Shown here: positions 16,467 to 26,511 of the stretch, piece after piece | Position numbering within the stretch: position 1 is the first letter of the stretch | How the letters are laid out: every line of letters starts with the position of its first letter | Origin: Paenibacillus sp. HB172176 | Lineage (GTDB): Bacteria > Bacillota > Bacilli > Paenibacillales > Paenibacillaceae | Reading direction: 5' to 3' | DNA length: 64,000 nt | NCBI RefSeq assembly: GCF_011947265.1 | Contig: NZ_JAATHD010000005.1 | Span: 22,757-86,756, forward strand | Made by a program: the position numbers and the translations under genes | Notes under the pieces: generated by a model | The model's database searches: none | The model's input: only the letters and a program-made list of their open reading frames with translations | Told to the model about the DNA's origin: nothing

Positions 16467-19108
16467 AGGAAAAGGATATCGTTCATGTTATCCCCTTTTT
16501 CCATTATGATACCGTCTATCTGAAATCTTATGAAACCTATCTGGAAACCGCGTTGAATCATATACTTGAAGCGCTTCGCCTGATGAACGAGGATTCGAAT
16601 TACACGTTCATGGTGGAGCAGGCTATCCTGCTCGAGGAATTCTGGGAGCGGTTTCCGGAGAAGCGGGAAGAGCTGAAACGCTTCGCTTCGTCAGGGCGGC
16701 TTGAGGTTGGAAGCGGCATGTATTGTATGCCGGATTTGAATTTGCCAAGCGGCGAAGCGCTCATTCGCAATATGGAGATCGGCAAGCGCTGGGTCAAGGA
16801 AACGCTGGGGCTTGAACCGAATGTATTCTGGGTGCCGGACTGCTTCGGCCATCATCCGCAGATGCCGCAGATCGCGGCGCATACCGGGTATACGTCCTAT
16901 ATTCTCGGCCGCGTCATGGAGCCGGATATGATGACGCCCTTCTATTGGCGGGGAGCCGACGGCACATCCATGCTGTGCGAGCGAATTCACGGCAATTACG
17001 ACATTCTTGTATTCGGTAAGAACGGGAGATGGGACAGAGAGATTCAGAGCTGGGGAGACGACGCTTTGAGCGGCAGGATCCGCAGCCGGTACAGCTTCCT
17101 GAAGCCGGTTCATCTCAGCCGCAATATTCTGCTGCCCAATGGCGGGGATATGGCGAAACCCGTTCGCTTGTCGATCGAAGCGGTAGAGGCGTTCAATCAG
17201 TCGGCAGCGGATTCGAAGACTGGACTGAGCGGAGTGGAAGCGCGCTTCTCCACATTGGCTGAATTTGTCGAGTCGGTGCGGGAGGAAGCGCTGGAGCTGA
17301 ATACGATCGAACAGGATCTTAATCCGCCAAGGATGGCAGGCGCCAATTCGTCGCGGATGCGCCTCAAGCAGGCGAATGGCCGCTTGTCGAGCCTGCTTCA
17401 ACAGATGGAGAGGCTGCTTGCCGTTATCGAGTGGCAGGAAGATTCCGAACGGATGGACCGCAGCCGGTGGACAGTGCTTCGCGACCGCTTGGACCGCGCG
17501 TGGAAGCTCGTCACCTTCGGCCAATTCCACGATATTATTTGGGGCACCATTCTCGATGAAGGCTATCTGGACATGTTGCGTCGATACCGGGAAGCGGAGG
17601 AGCTTCTTCAGCGCGTGGGACGCGAGCTGTCGGCGGAGCTGTCGCAGCCTGCCGCCCAGGCGGGGAATGATGCGGGCGCGATAGGCTTTACGGTGTTCAA
17701 CCCTTCTGCTTATGACCGCAGTGAAGATTATGCAACGCTGTTTCAATTGACGGAACCGGGGATCCGGGGCGCATCGGTCACGCGCGTAGACGGAACTCCC
17801 GTTCCTTTCGAATATGAGGAAATTCGTTCGGAGGACGGAGGCTTGACCGGCGCCCGGATCATCATTCGCGATTGTTTCCCGGCGCTGTCCACCGTGTCCT
17901 ACCAGCTTCGCTGGAGCAAGGAAGTCCAGCCGGAGCGGGAGCTGAGCCTTGAGCAAGCGGCGGCAATTCCCCTCTGGTCGCTGCAAGCAAGCGGAGACGG
18001 GTTCGTCTTCGAGAATGCGCATTATCGCTGCGAGATTCAATCGAGCGGCTGCCTCTCCAGCTATGTCAGCAAGAGCGGCGATACCCGCGAATGGGTGGCG
18101 GAAGGACAGGGCTGGAATGATTTGCTACTTCTGCGCGATACGGGGGATTTGTATAATTATTATGTTTATCCGGGCGACAAAGAGGTTATCGACTCCACTG
18201 TCGATGCTTGGCGCGTGTATTCGGCCGGTAATACATTCGGCAATTCGGGCGCACTGAGCGTAGAGAACGAGACAGATTCCACCATCACCTTGCTGGCCAG
18301 AGGAGAATTGAATTGGTGGAGAGTGGGCGTGGCTTACGAGAAACGGATCACGCTTCACAAGCATGAAGCGAGAGTCAGCTTCGCGACCAGTCTGACCGGG
18401 CACGGCATTCAATATAGAGTCGTCGCACTCTTCCCGACAACGCTTGCCGACAGCACATTCATGCAGGAGATTCCATTCGGTCATATCAAGCGGCCGAAGA
18501 AGGAGTTCGCCGCCCAGCAATGGAGCATGCTGCAAGAGGGCGGGAAGTCCTTGCTGCTCGTCAATCGCGATATACCTGGCAACGGCTGTCATGAAGGAAC
18601 GATGTTCCTCGCTTTGACTCGTTCGGTAACGATGGATTACAAATGCGTGTCGGAGACAAGCTACGAGAAGGGCGAAAGATTCGAGTATCATTACGAGATT
18701 ATGCCGCATTTCTCGAGCGCTGCTCAACCTGTCGAGGAGCTTCAGCCGTGGCGCGCGGGCGACCGGCTGAACCTTCCGCTTGTAAGCTGGATCGATGGAG
18801 AAGGACGCGTGTCGCGTCAGGTGCAGGGTCCGCGAATGGATGGAGAATCGATTCAATTGGCGGGCTTCTACAGCCGACCGGAAGGCTGGATGCTGCGCTT
18901 CTACGAGGCGTCGGGAAGCCCGAAACGAGAAAGCCTGCGGTTGAATCGAAGTCAGCCTGTGCATGTTCAAGAGAGCAACGGCATCGGGGATACGATCTCG
19001 ACCGGGCAAGCGCTCCCAATAACCGAAACCGCCAGTCGCCAATCTCTTGAGATGGAATATGGTGGCTTCCAGATCCGCACCCTTCTGCTGGCCGATGCGC
19101 GGCAATAG
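16463..19108 (+). CDS. Glycoside hydrolase family 38 alpha-mannosidase
   Basis: This enzyme releases mannose from alpha-mannosides. The 881-residue length is close to the bacterial MngB-type enzymes. The N-terminal catalytic barrel shows zinc-site residues H14 and D16 in FFHYD, likely nucleophile D126 in WVPDCFGHHPQMPQI, and the metal His H356 in FGQFHDIIWGT. All-beta C-terminal domains fill the rest. There is no signal peptide, so it works on imported sugars in the cytoplasm. The start overlaps the regulator stop. Substitutions in the first motif (HYD where many enzymes have HWD) suggest a divergent subgroup. Confidence 0.9.
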   Translation: MKEKDIVHVIPFFHYDTVYLKSYETYLETALNHILEALRLMNEDSNYTFMVEQAILLEEFWERFPEKREELKRFASSGRLEVGSGMYCMPDLNLPSGEALIRNMEIGKRWVKETLGLEPNVFWVPDCFGHHPQMPQIAAHTGYTSYILGRVMEPDMMTPFYWRGADGTSMLCERIHGNYDILVFGKNGRWDREIQSWGDDALSGRIRSRYSFLKPVHLSRNILLPNGGDMAKPVRLSIEAVEAFNQSAADSKTGLSGVEARFSTLAEFVESVREEALELNTIEQDLNPPRMAGANSSRMRLKQANGRLSSLLQQMERLLAVIEWQEDSERMDRSRWTVLRDRLDRAWKLVTFGQFHDIIWGTILDEGYLDMLRRYREAEELLQRVGRELSAELSQPAAQAGNDAGAIGFTVFNPSAYDRSEDYATLFQLTEPGIRGASVTRVDGTPVPFEYEEIRSEDGGLTGARIIIRDCFPALSTVSYQLRWSKEVQPERELSLEQAAAIPLWSLQASGDGFVFENAHYRCEIQSSGCLSSYVSKSGDTREWVAEGQGWNDLLLLRDTGDLYNYYVYPGDKEVIDSTVDAWRVYSAGNTFGNSGALSVENETDSTITLLARGELNWWRVGVAYEKRITLHKHEARVSFATSLTGHGIQYRVVALFPTTLADSTFMQEIPFGHIKRPKKEFAAQQWSMLQEGGKSLLLVNRDIPGNGCHEGTMFLALTRSVTMDYKCVSETSYEKGERFEYHYEIMPHFSSAAQPVEELQPWRAGDRLNLPLVSWIDGEGRVSRQVQGPRMDGESIQLAGFYSRPEGWMLRFYEASGSPKRESLRLNRSQPVHVQESNGIGDTISTGQALPITETASRQSLEMEYGGFQIRTLLLADARQ

Positions 19109-19139
19109 CTTCAAGTTTGGAGGAAGGGGGCCCGCTTCT

Positions 19140-20981
19140 ATGACCATGAATACGAGCCCGAAATGCTTCCCCGGCATTCGAGAGCTGCATGCGGGCATTC
19201 CCTGCGATGAAGCGCCGATCCTCGCCATGTGCGAGGACGTGAATTGGCGCTTCGATTGCGCGGACTTCCGCATGGTTTCGCTGATTCGCGCCATATACAG
19301 CTATGAGCGCTTATTGTCCGCTCAAGCGTCGGAGACGATAAGGCGAACCATCTTGAACTTCAAATACTGGATGGACGAGCCGGGCGAGGACAGCATGTGC
19401 TATTGGTCGGAGAATCATCAGGTTCTGTTCGCGGCGGTCGAATATTTGGCGGGCCAGCGTTATCCGGACGAGCGGTTTTCCAATGCGAATTTGATTGGAA
19501 GGGAGCATCTCGAGAAAGCTCGCATACGCTTAATGAATTGGCTGAAAGATCGCTTTGATTACGGGTTCACAGAGTGGCATTCGAATACGTATTATGAAGA
19601 AGACATTGCGGCCTTGTCCATTCTGATCGACTTCTGCGAGGACGAAGAGATCGTCTTGAAGGCGAAGATGATTATGGATCTGCTGCTGCTCGATATGGGC
19701 ATGCATTCGTTCCAGGGCCTGTTCGCCGCGACGAGCGGACGTTGCTATGAAGCACAGAAGAAGAGGCCGAGGCTTCAGAACATACGGGACATCAGCGAGA
19801 GCGTCTGGGGCTTCGGCCATGTGAGCGATTTCGATTATTCGCGCATCTCGGCCAATTTCCTGCTGATGGAACGCTATGATCTGCCCGAAGCGATTCGTCT
19901 GATTGGCCGCGATTCAGAAGACAGAGTCATCAAGGATTCGATGGGGCTCGATCTATCCGAGCTCGCGACAGCATTCCCCGATTCCAAGGACATGGAGAGG
20001 AGAGGACTGTTCCTCTGGGCGATGGAGAGCTTCACGAATCCGGAGTCTGTCGTGATAACGCTCCGGATGTTCAATCGTTGGAGGCTTCACGGCAATGCGT
20101 TCCTGGCCGATCTGCGCTTGGTTGATCATGCGCTGCCGCGGAAGCTTGGATTGCTGCCGCTCGTCATTCGTTTGCTCAATCCGGTCACGCAAGGCTTCGC
20201 GATTCAGAGAGCCAATTCGTATACGTACAAGACGAAGCATTATATGCTGTCGACCGCGCAGGCTTATCATCCCGGCGAATTCGCTCATCAGCAGCATGTA
20301 TGGCAGGCGACCTTATCCCCGGAAATTACGGTTTTCACGACGCATCCCGGGGCGTCCGCCTTCGAGGACGACCAGCGCAACGCCTCGCCCGGCTATTGGG
20401 TAGGCAGCGGAATTCTGCCGCATGCCGTGCAGGATCGGCATGTTCATATCAGCATATACCGGCTGGACGGACGCAAGGGCTTTATGGAGAAGAAGCGGGC
20501 GCGCTTCACCCATGCATACTTTCCGCAGGAGCGCTTCGACGAAGTCGTGCGCGATGGCCGCTATTTGTTCGGAAGAGCGGGGGACGCTTATATCGCCTTG
20601 ATTGGCAGGTACGAGCTGGAAACAAATCCAGACGATGCTTCGGATTTGATCCAGAAGGGGCTGGAGACGTACTGGATTTGTGAGCTCGGAAGTCGGGAAG
20701 CATACGGCGACTTTGGTACATTCGTTGAGACGATCCGCGCTCGAACGATCCGCTTTCACCGTCATACCCTGACCTATCAAGGGGAACGCGAGTATTCGCT
20801 GACATATAAGGGCGCGTTCCGCATCGACGGCGTAATGATCGAGACGAATTACGACCGCATTGATACGCCTTACGGCAAGGTCGCAAGGAACCCCCGGGAA
20901 ATTGAAATTTCATTCGGAGGGCAGTATTTATATTTGAATTTCGAGAGCAGCGAGAGAAGGCATGGGGGTATTAAACGATAA
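19140..20981 (+). CDS. Uncharacterised 613-residue protein, toroid-like
   Basis: The gene follows GH38 by 31 bases with a strong GGAGGAAGGGGG site before the ATG, so it is the last gene of the mannosidase operon. The first ~380 residues are helical with motifs such as FTEWHSNTYYEEDIAALSILID and CYWSENHQVLFAAVEYLAGQ. The remainder looks beta-rich. This order (alpha toroid, then beta-sandwich) recalls alginate/heparin lyases and some glycosidases, but I cannot assign a family or catalytic residues. No signal peptide is visible. A role in processing the same imported glycan is likely from context only. Confidence 0.8.
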   Translation: MTMNTSPKCFPGIRELHAGIPCDEAPILAMCEDVNWRFDCADFRMVSLIRAIYSYERLLSAQASETIRRTILNFKYWMDEPGEDSMCYWSENHQVLFAAVEYLAGQRYPDERFSNANLIGREHLEKARIRLMNWLKDRFDYGFTEWHSNTYYEEDIAALSILIDFCEDEEIVLKAKMIMDLLLLDMGMHSFQGLFAATSGRCYEAQKKRPRLQNIRDISESVWGFGHVSDFDYSRISANFLLMERYDLPEAIRLIGRDSEDRVIKDSMGLDLSELATAFPDSKDMERRGLFLWAMESFTNPESVVITLRMFNRWRLHGNAFLADLRLVDHALPRKLGLLPLVIRLLNPVTQGFAIQRANSYTYKTKHYMLSTAQAYHPGEFAHQQHVWQATLSPEITVFTTHPGASAFEDDQRNASPGYWVGSGILPHAVQDRHVHISIYRLDGRKGFMEKKRARFTHAYFPQERFDEVVRDGRYLFGRAGDAYIALIGRYELETNPDDASDLIQKGLETYWICELGSREAYGDFGTFVETIRARTIRFHRHTLTYQGEREYSLTYKGAFRIDGVMIETNYDRIDTPYGKVARNPREIEISFGGQYLYLNFESSERRHGGIKR

Positions 20982-21033
20982 AGGTCTGGAGAGGGCCGTT
21001 ACAATGGAGGACGAACAAGGTTCGTTAACCAAT

Positions 21034-21085
21034 AGAGGTGCAACAATAGAGCTTCCCGTTGCGGGAAGACTACTGTTGCACCTCT
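21034..21085. terminator. Long hairpin between convergent genes
   Basis: The arms AGAGGTGCAACAATAG and CTACTGTTGCACCTCT pair at 15 of 16 positions, with an inner CTTCCC/GGGAAG stem. It sits between two genes that point at each other and may end both transcripts. There is no clear T-tract on either side, so factor-independent function is uncertain. Confidence 0.6.
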
Positions 21086-21104
21086 TAAGCGTACAGATAA
21101 AGCA

Positions 21105-22817
21105 TTACTGCTCTATCTGTTCCCGAATCCAGTCAGCAATATCCTTGAGCACAGCCTTGTCGACATACCCCGGGATCTGATATTCCGCAGTCGTCCCGAC
21201 GGCGTCTCCCTGCGAGGCGATAAAGAAATGGTTCAGCCCCGGATAGAGGGCATAGGCGACATCGTCTACCCCTTCAAGACGTTGTTGCCACGAGACATAA
21301 TCGACATCCGCTTTGACTTGGAAATCCGTTTTGCCCTGGAGGATGAAGATCGGTTTGTGAAGCTTGGCGGCAATATCTGCAGCGTTGTAGCGATCCATTT
21401 CCTTGAAATAGTAGGCCGGAATTCCGAAAATAGTCGTCTGCTGAGCTTCCTCATCGGTCATCTCCTGCAATTGCTGCGCCCTCGCGTATTCGTTGCGTAC
21501 CGCCTCGAGGTTAGACTCGCGCGCAGCCTCGTCCATGTCCATCGCTTCAATCGCTGATACATTTTGATCGTACATGACCTCCCACAGCTTGCGAGGCGTT
21601 CCGGCTAGCAGAATCAAACCGGCGAAGTCGCCCCCGGCTGCATCGATACGCGGAGCAAGCATGCCGCCCAGGCTATGTCCGATGATATACACCTGAGAGG
21701 CGTTAATACGATCGTCCTGCTTCAACCAGTGAGATGCAAGCACGGCATCATCGACAGTTTCCTGCGCTGCGGTGAATGTTCGCATATCCGATTTTGCCAG
21801 CTGCTCGCCATACGTGTAAGTGCGTTTGTCGTAACGAAGGACGGCAATGCCTTCCGCAGCAAGCGCCCAGGCAATGTCGCGAAACGGCTTATAGGCATAG
21901 GCGGCTTCATCCCGGTCGCTCGGCCCTGAGCCATGAACCAGCACCACTGCCGGAACCGGGCCGTTCACTTCTTTCGGCAACGTCAGCGTGCCTCCCAATG
22001 GATAATCCGTATTTTCCCCGATTACGACGGTTTCTTCCCGAACATTCGTCGGCATTTCTGCTTGGGATTGCTCATAATAGCGGTTGAACGAAAGACTCGC
22101 TATACGGCCATCCGAATGAAAGGCGAATTGGATCTTGAGCTGCATCTCCGAGAAAGCGGCAAGCGCTGCGACTGCATCCAACTCGTTGACCTTGGTTTGC
22201 TGCATGATTGTAATCGATTCGAAATCGCCGAGAGAAGAAGCGAGGGATTCCCATCCCGCTTCAAGCTGCTCGGGAGTTATTGCGGCCGCCATGTTCTCAT
22301 CGAATTGGGCGTATACATCGTCGAATTGACCTGCGATCAAGGCATGAATCACACCCTCAACTCTTGGCTGCACTTCATCTTGATTGCCGCCAGCGGATGT
22401 GACGAAGGCAAGGGTGCTCTTTGCGGAATCGTAATTTACCTCGCAGCCAAACAGTTCGGCAATGGCGTTATGAGGCAGATAGACGCGGTCCTTCTTCAAA
22501 GCAGCGGCGTAAGTCGTTGTGCTGCCTGCCAATTGCACCGTATTGCCTTGCAACTGCAAGACTTGCACGTTGTCATCATTGGACAGCGTCACTTCCTTGG
22601 CTGCGCCGTTCCAGGTTATCGATACCAATAAATGCTCCGAGATAAAGCGGATGGGCAGCATGACATGATTGCCGTCAACATAGGGCTGCGCATCGGGGAA
22701 ACTTACCTTCTTTCCGTCGATGGTGACAGTAAGAGGATGGGACTCCGCCAGCGCCTGCATCGGAAATATCGCAAGCACAAGCAGCAAGGACAGCGTAATA
22801 GCGGTTGTTTTTTTCAT
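21105..22817 (-). CDS. Secreted alpha/beta hydrolase with copper-amine-oxidase-like N domain
   Basis: The 570-residue protein has a signal peptide (MKKTTAITLSLLLVLAIFPMQALA). Next is a copper amine oxidase N-terminal-type domain (about 25-140), which despite its name is a wall or surface module in Firmicutes. A DUF3887-like region (about 150-245) and an alpha/beta hydrolase (about 265-570) with nucleophile motif GHSLGG follow. The likely acid and His are near GKTDFQVKADVD and PGLNHFF. It is probably an extracellular esterase or peptidase; the substrate is unknown. The start has AGGAGTGTGAAC directly upstream. It is transcribed from its own promoter. Confidence 0.88.
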   Translation of the reverse strand: MKKTTAITLSLLLVLAIFPMQALAESHPLTVTIDGKKVSFPDAQPYVDGNHVMLPIRFISEHLLVSITWNGAAKEVTLSNDDNVQVLQLQGNTVQLAGSTTTYAAALKKDRVYLPHNAIAELFGCEVNYDSAKSTLAFVTSAGGNQDEVQPRVEGVIHALIAGQFDDVYAQFDENMAAAITPEQLEAGWESLASSLGDFESITIMQQTKVNELDAVAALAAFSEMQLKIQFAFHSDGRIASLSFNRYYEQSQAEMPTNVREETVVIGENTDYPLGGTLTLPKEVNGPVPAVVLVHGSGPSDRDEAAYAYKPFRDIAWALAAEGIAVLRYDKRTYTYGEQLAKSDMRTFTAAQETVDDAVLASHWLKQDDRINASQVYIIGHSLGGMLAPRIDAAGGDFAGLILLAGTPRKLWEVMYDQNVSAIEAMDMDEAARESNLEAVRNEYARAQQLQEMTDEEAQQTTIFGIPAYYFKEMDRYNAADIAAKLHKPIFILQGKTDFQVKADVDYVSWQQRLEGVDDVAYALYPGLNHFFIASQGDAVGTTAEYQIPGYVDKAVLKDIADWIREQIEQ

Positions 22818-22846
22818 TGTTCACACTCCTGACTCCTAATAATGGG

Positions 22847-22919
22847 GTTCTATTCAAGAGCGAAATTGTTTTATTCGCTCTGTTATATTAATAATAGAAC
22901 AGATATTTTTAATAGGCAA
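22847..22919 (-). promoter_or_regulatory. Promoter with nested inverted repeats for the hydrolase gene
   Basis: Read on the minus strand, -35 TTGCCT (22914-22919) and -10 TATTAT (22891-22896) are 17 bases apart. The -10 overlaps one arm of GTTCTATT/AATAGAAC (22847-22854 and 22893-22900). An inner palindrome AGAGCGAA/TTCGCTCT (22857-22864 and 22874-22881) lies in the likely leader. This could be an operator or a leader hairpin. Confidence 0.6.
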
Positions 22920-22961
22920 GAGTTTTCTCATGAAAAATCGAATTTACGCGTAAAGGAAACG

Positions 22962-24326
22962 TCAGCCCCGATCTCCAAGATCGTACATCGCCATGTAATA
23001 CGGATAATGCTCCTTGTATTGCGTCAACGGCTCCGGATTCGCCGCTCGGCCAATTTCGCGGCAATTCGCTCCCATCCGGTCCGCGGCCGCGTCTCCGAGA
23101 TCCGCCCGGCAAGCCTCCAACAACAGCTCGAGACGTGCTACCACCTCGGGATGCTCCTCCGCCACATTCCGACTTTCCGAGACATCCTCCTTCAAATGAT
23201 ACAGCTCCCAAACCGTTTCGTCTTTGCGATGGACATGCAACTTCCACTCGCCGCAACGAACCGCCGCAAGCTTGCTCGAATGATAATAGAAGAATGCTTC
23301 ATGCGGAGACGCCGCGTCTTCCTCTTGCAGCATCAACGGCAGAATATCCTTGCCGTCGATGACGCGGTCATTCGGTAGTGAAGCCCCTGCCAGCGCGCAA
23401 AGCGTCGGCAAGAAATCCATCGAAGTCGCGATTTCCCCGCATATGCCGCCTGCCGGAATCGTCCCCGGCCAAGACATTAGGCACGGCAGCCGCATGCCGC
23501 CCTCCCAAGTTGTATTCTTCGTACCGCGCAGCCTTCCGTTGCTTGCGCCGTAATCGCAACGCGAGCCGTTGTCAGACGTGAAGATGACCAGTGTATCCTG
23601 CTCCAGCCCAAGAAGCTTCAATTCCTCCATCAGCACGCCGGTCGTCCAATCGATGCAAGCGACCGCCGCGCCGTACGGCCCATTCTCGGATTGCTCGAGA
23701 AAGCGCTTTGGCACGTATAGCGGCAGATGCACGTACATATGCGCGAAATACAAGAAGAAGGGCTCTTCCTGATGATTGCGAATGAATTTCACCGCTTGCT
23801 CCAGATAACGCTCCGTCAGAGACGCCTGATCCGGCTGCGCCTGCAGCACTTGCTCGTCGTCCATCAGGGGAAGCGGCGGCAGCATATGCCTGGAGCCGGT
23901 TTGTCTGCCCATATCGTTGCTGTACGGCAGGCCGTAATAATGGTCGAAGCCGTGTCTTGTCGGCAGAAATTCCTTTTGGTCGCCGCAATGCCATTTACCA
24001 ATCATCATCGTGGCGTAATCGGCTCCTTTGAGCGCTTTCGCGATCGTTATTTCGTCGGGATTCAGTCCTACTCCTTGTCCCGGGAACAGCACATGCCTTC
24101 CCTCGAATTGGTCAAAGCCGATGCGCTTCGGATAACAGCCCGTCATCATAGCCCCGCGCGAAGGCGAGCATACCGGCGATGCCATATAGAAATCGGTGAA
24201 TTGAATTCCGTTCTGCGCCATAAGGTCCAGCGCAGGCGTCTTGTGCGCCTGCGAGCCGTAACAGCCCAGATCCCCATATCCCAAATCATCGCAATTGATT
24301 AGAATCACATTCGGTTTTCGTTGCAT
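22962..24326 (-). CDS. Sulfatase (arylsulfatase A type)
   Basis: This enzyme hydrolyses sulfate esters, probably on glycans. The 454-residue protein has metal ligands D13 and D14 (INCDDLG) and the CxPxR motif CSPSRGAMMTG, where C53 would be converted to formylglycine. The later motif TSDNGSRCDYG supplies metal ligands. No signal peptide is present, so desulfation would be cytoplasmic or need another export route. The maturation enzyme is not in this window. It is divergent from an AraC regulator gene 120 bases away, which probably controls it. The intergenic stretch has the short palindrome GTTCAG/CTGAAC. Confidence 0.92.
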   Translation of the reverse strand: MQRKPNVILINCDDLGYGDLGCYGSQAHKTPALDLMAQNGIQFTDFYMASPVCSPSRGAMMTGCYPKRIGFDQFEGRHVLFPGQGVGLNPDEITIAKALKGADYATMMIGKWHCGDQKEFLPTRHGFDHYYGLPYSNDMGRQTGSRHMLPPLPLMDDEQVLQAQPDQASLTERYLEQAVKFIRNHQEEPFFLYFAHMYVHLPLYVPKRFLEQSENGPYGAAVACIDWTTGVLMEELKLLGLEQDTLVIFTSDNGSRCDYGASNGRLRGTKNTTWEGGMRLPCLMSWPGTIPAGGICGEIATSMDFLPTLCALAGASLPNDRVIDGKDILPLMLQEEDAASPHEAFFYYHSSKLAAVRCGEWKLHVHRKDETVWELYHLKEDVSESRNVAEEHPEVVARLELLLEACRADLGDAAADRMGANCREIGRAANPEPLTQYKEHYPYYMAMYDLGDRG

Positions 24327-24446
24327 CGAGTCGTCCTCCCCTGTTCAGATCAAAATAGTTCCTGAACTAAGGATACTATGAAGCATGGGGGGCTAAACGA
24401 TGGTATAGTGGGAATAAACGCAGATTAAGGACAGGAATGATTCCGC

Positions 24447-25352
24447 ATGGACAAGAGCAATAGTCGCAGGGGCTTGCCCGAAATCAGTATAAACATTCAT
24501 TTTTTATACGAATGGCGGCGAGAGCCCCTTTGGAATTTCGAATATTTCAGCAATCCGTTCTATACGATCTGGCTGGTCATAAACGGCTGCCGCAGAATCG
24601 AAACCCGCACCGGAAGCTTCGACATTCATCCGATGGACTTGCTAATTATCCCGCCCAACACCCTGTTTCGTACGCGTCACTGCCAAGCGTACAAGGATGA
24701 AATTCATTATTTGGCGATGGGGGTCGGCATTCATTGCGGAGATATTCCATTCGAATTCGTGTGCAGGCTGCCACTGCAAAGCAGCTTGAGTCTGGATGAA
24801 TGCCAGTCGTTGTCTCAGCTTTGGAGCCGCTTGCTGCATCAGTGGCAGGGCAGCCAGTCCCGCGATGGCTTTCCATCCAACCGCCAAACAGCGAGGACCT
24901 TGTCCCAAGCGGATGACGAACTGGATAATCTGCTCGCAAATCTCGAATTTGCAGCAATGGAGCGCGGGATGATGGCTTCGTTAATCCGCTATTGCGAGGG
25001 AGCTTCGCTCGAGCCCTTCGAAGCCATCGACGAGCGTGTTCTGAAAGCGAATCTCATTATGAGGCATAGCGTCGGCAACAAGCTGTCCATGTCCAATCTA
25101 TGCGAGCAGCTATTCATCAGTGAAGGGCATTTGCGCGCTTTGTTTCAAGCCAATTTGAAGACTTCGCCGATGAAGCACTTCCTGATGCTGAGACTGCAAC
25201 GCGCCAAAGAACTGCTTCTTACCTCCGGACTGACCATTACCGAGATTGCCGTTCAAACCGGCTTCGATGATCTTCATCATTTCGGCAAGATGTTCCGAAA
25301 GTACGAACAGACCAGCCCAAGCCGATATCGCGAGATGGGGAGGGGAGAATAG
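24447..25352 (+). CDS. AraC-family transcriptional regulator
   Basis: The 301-residue protein has an N-terminal cupin-like sensing domain (to about 150) and two helix-turn-helix units at the C-terminus (KLSMSNLCEQLFISEGHLRALFQ and TITEIAVQTGFDDLHHFGKMFRK). It is transcribed away from the sulfatase gene, with promoters presumably in the shared 120-base gap. The simplest reading is control of that sulfatase in response to its glycan. GGACAGGAATG precedes the ATG. Confidence 0.9.
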   Translation: MDKSNSRRGLPEISINIHFLYEWRREPLWNFEYFSNPFYTIWLVINGCRRIETRTGSFDIHPMDLLIIPPNTLFRTRHCQAYKDEIHYLAMGVGIHCGDIPFEFVCRLPLQSSLSLDECQSLSQLWSRLLHQWQGSQSRDGFPSNRQTARTLSQADDELDNLLANLEFAAMERGMMASLIRYCEGASLEPFEAIDERVLKANLIMRHSVGNKLSMSNLCEQLFISEGHLRALFQANLKTSPMKHFLMLRLQRAKELLLTSGLTITEIAVQTGFDDLHHFGKMFRKYEQTSPSRYREMGRGE

Positions 25353-25437
25353 AATTTTCTTTTATCGCTCACGGAAGGAGGAATAGGTTATAATTGTCAA
25401 TGGCATAAGCAAAAGCATTTACGATGGGGGAATGGCA

Positions 25438-26484
25438 ATGAACAAAAACAGGGTACTGATTACGACAACAAATGCAATTGAAAATGTTGAGATCAAGCAT
25501 TATAAAGGGGTGGTCTCTGCCAGAGTCGTTGCGGGCACCGGGTATTTTTCGGATCTTTTTGCCGGCTTTAGCGACATATTCGGCGGACGCTCGGGTACAT
25601 ATCAAAGACAGTTAAAGAGCCTGTATGATGAAGTAATCGAGAATCTATCCAATGAAGCCAGGAAAATCGGCGCCAACGCAATTGTCGGGGTAAATATGGA
25701 CAATGATGAGATTTCCGGAAAAGGAAAGCAAATGTTTATGGTAACGGCGACCGGCACTGCGGTTACCGTACCCGAGCAAGAGCTGGAAAAGATGCAAGGA
25801 GAAGAAGTTGAAGAATTGCTTGAGATATCCAGCGAGAAATTCGATTCCATGTATAATCGTCTTCGCATTATAACCCTCATAAGAAATGATCCATCGGAGA
25901 TTGAAAATCATTGGGACTATATCGTTAATCATTCTGTATTTGAAGTCATGGAATATGTGTATAAAAGATATAGCAATGAAACGATTTCATTTCAGATATT
26001 CAAAGAGCGTACCATAGCTTATTTCTCCCAATTGGAAGAGGGTGTTGCGATTTCGTTCCTGTACAAAAAATTCGATTCATCAACAAGGAATAGCCGATTA
26101 ATATCGTTGTTGCACGGCGCTAAGCTAGTCCATTATCAATCCATCCTAAATTCCTTTCCGCAATCCTCTGAAAATATGAAAATATGTCTGTTTCATTTGT
26201 CCTATGGCGATAAAAGGGTATACAAACGGGAAGATATTCAGAGGTTAGCCAAACTAATCGAGGTATTTGAAAAGGGATTTCCCGAACAGCTTGGGGCTAA
26301 GCAGAACGACAATTGGATATGCAGTTGCGGAAATAAGAATAAATCGGGCCAGAATTATTGTAAACGTTGCGAAAAAGATGCGAGAGGCTTTCTGAGCACG
26401 GATGTAAATTATGATTATGTCATCAGGCTGCTGAAGGAAAGGGAATACGTTTTGAAGAAAATTTTCAAGGTGTCCGTCGAATAG
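25438..26484 (+). CDS. YbjQ-domain protein with C-terminal zinc ribbon
   Basis: The 348-residue protein begins with a YbjQ/UPF0145 domain (about 1-110, including VVSARVVAGTGYFSD and IGANAIVGVNMDND). That family is pentameric and sometimes called heavy-metal-binding. A helical middle region follows, then a four-Cys zinc ribbon near 300 (CSCGNKNKSGQNYCKRC). A start at 25438 fits the GGGGG run better than the in-frame ATG two codons earlier. Fusion to a zinc ribbon is less usual than the short stand-alone form. Function is unknown; neighbours do not suggest one. Confidence 0.85.
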   Translation: MNKNRVLITTTNAIENVEIKHYKGVVSARVVAGTGYFSDLFAGFSDIFGGRSGTYQRQLKSLYDEVIENLSNEARKIGANAIVGVNMDNDEISGKGKQMFMVTATGTAVTVPEQELEKMQGEEVEELLEISSEKFDSMYNRLRIITLIRNDPSEIENHWDYIVNHSVFEVMEYVYKRYSNETISFQIFKERTIAYFSQLEEGVAISFLYKKFDSSTRNSRLISLLHGAKLVHYQSILNSFPQSSENMKICLFHLSYGDKRVYKREDIQRLAKLIEVFEKGFPEQLGAKQNDNWICSCGNKNKSGQNYCKRCEKDARGFLSTDVNYDYVIRLLKEREYVLKKIFKVSVE

Positions 26485-26511
26485 GGGGGCCAGAAAGGGG
26501 AGTAGGCAAGC

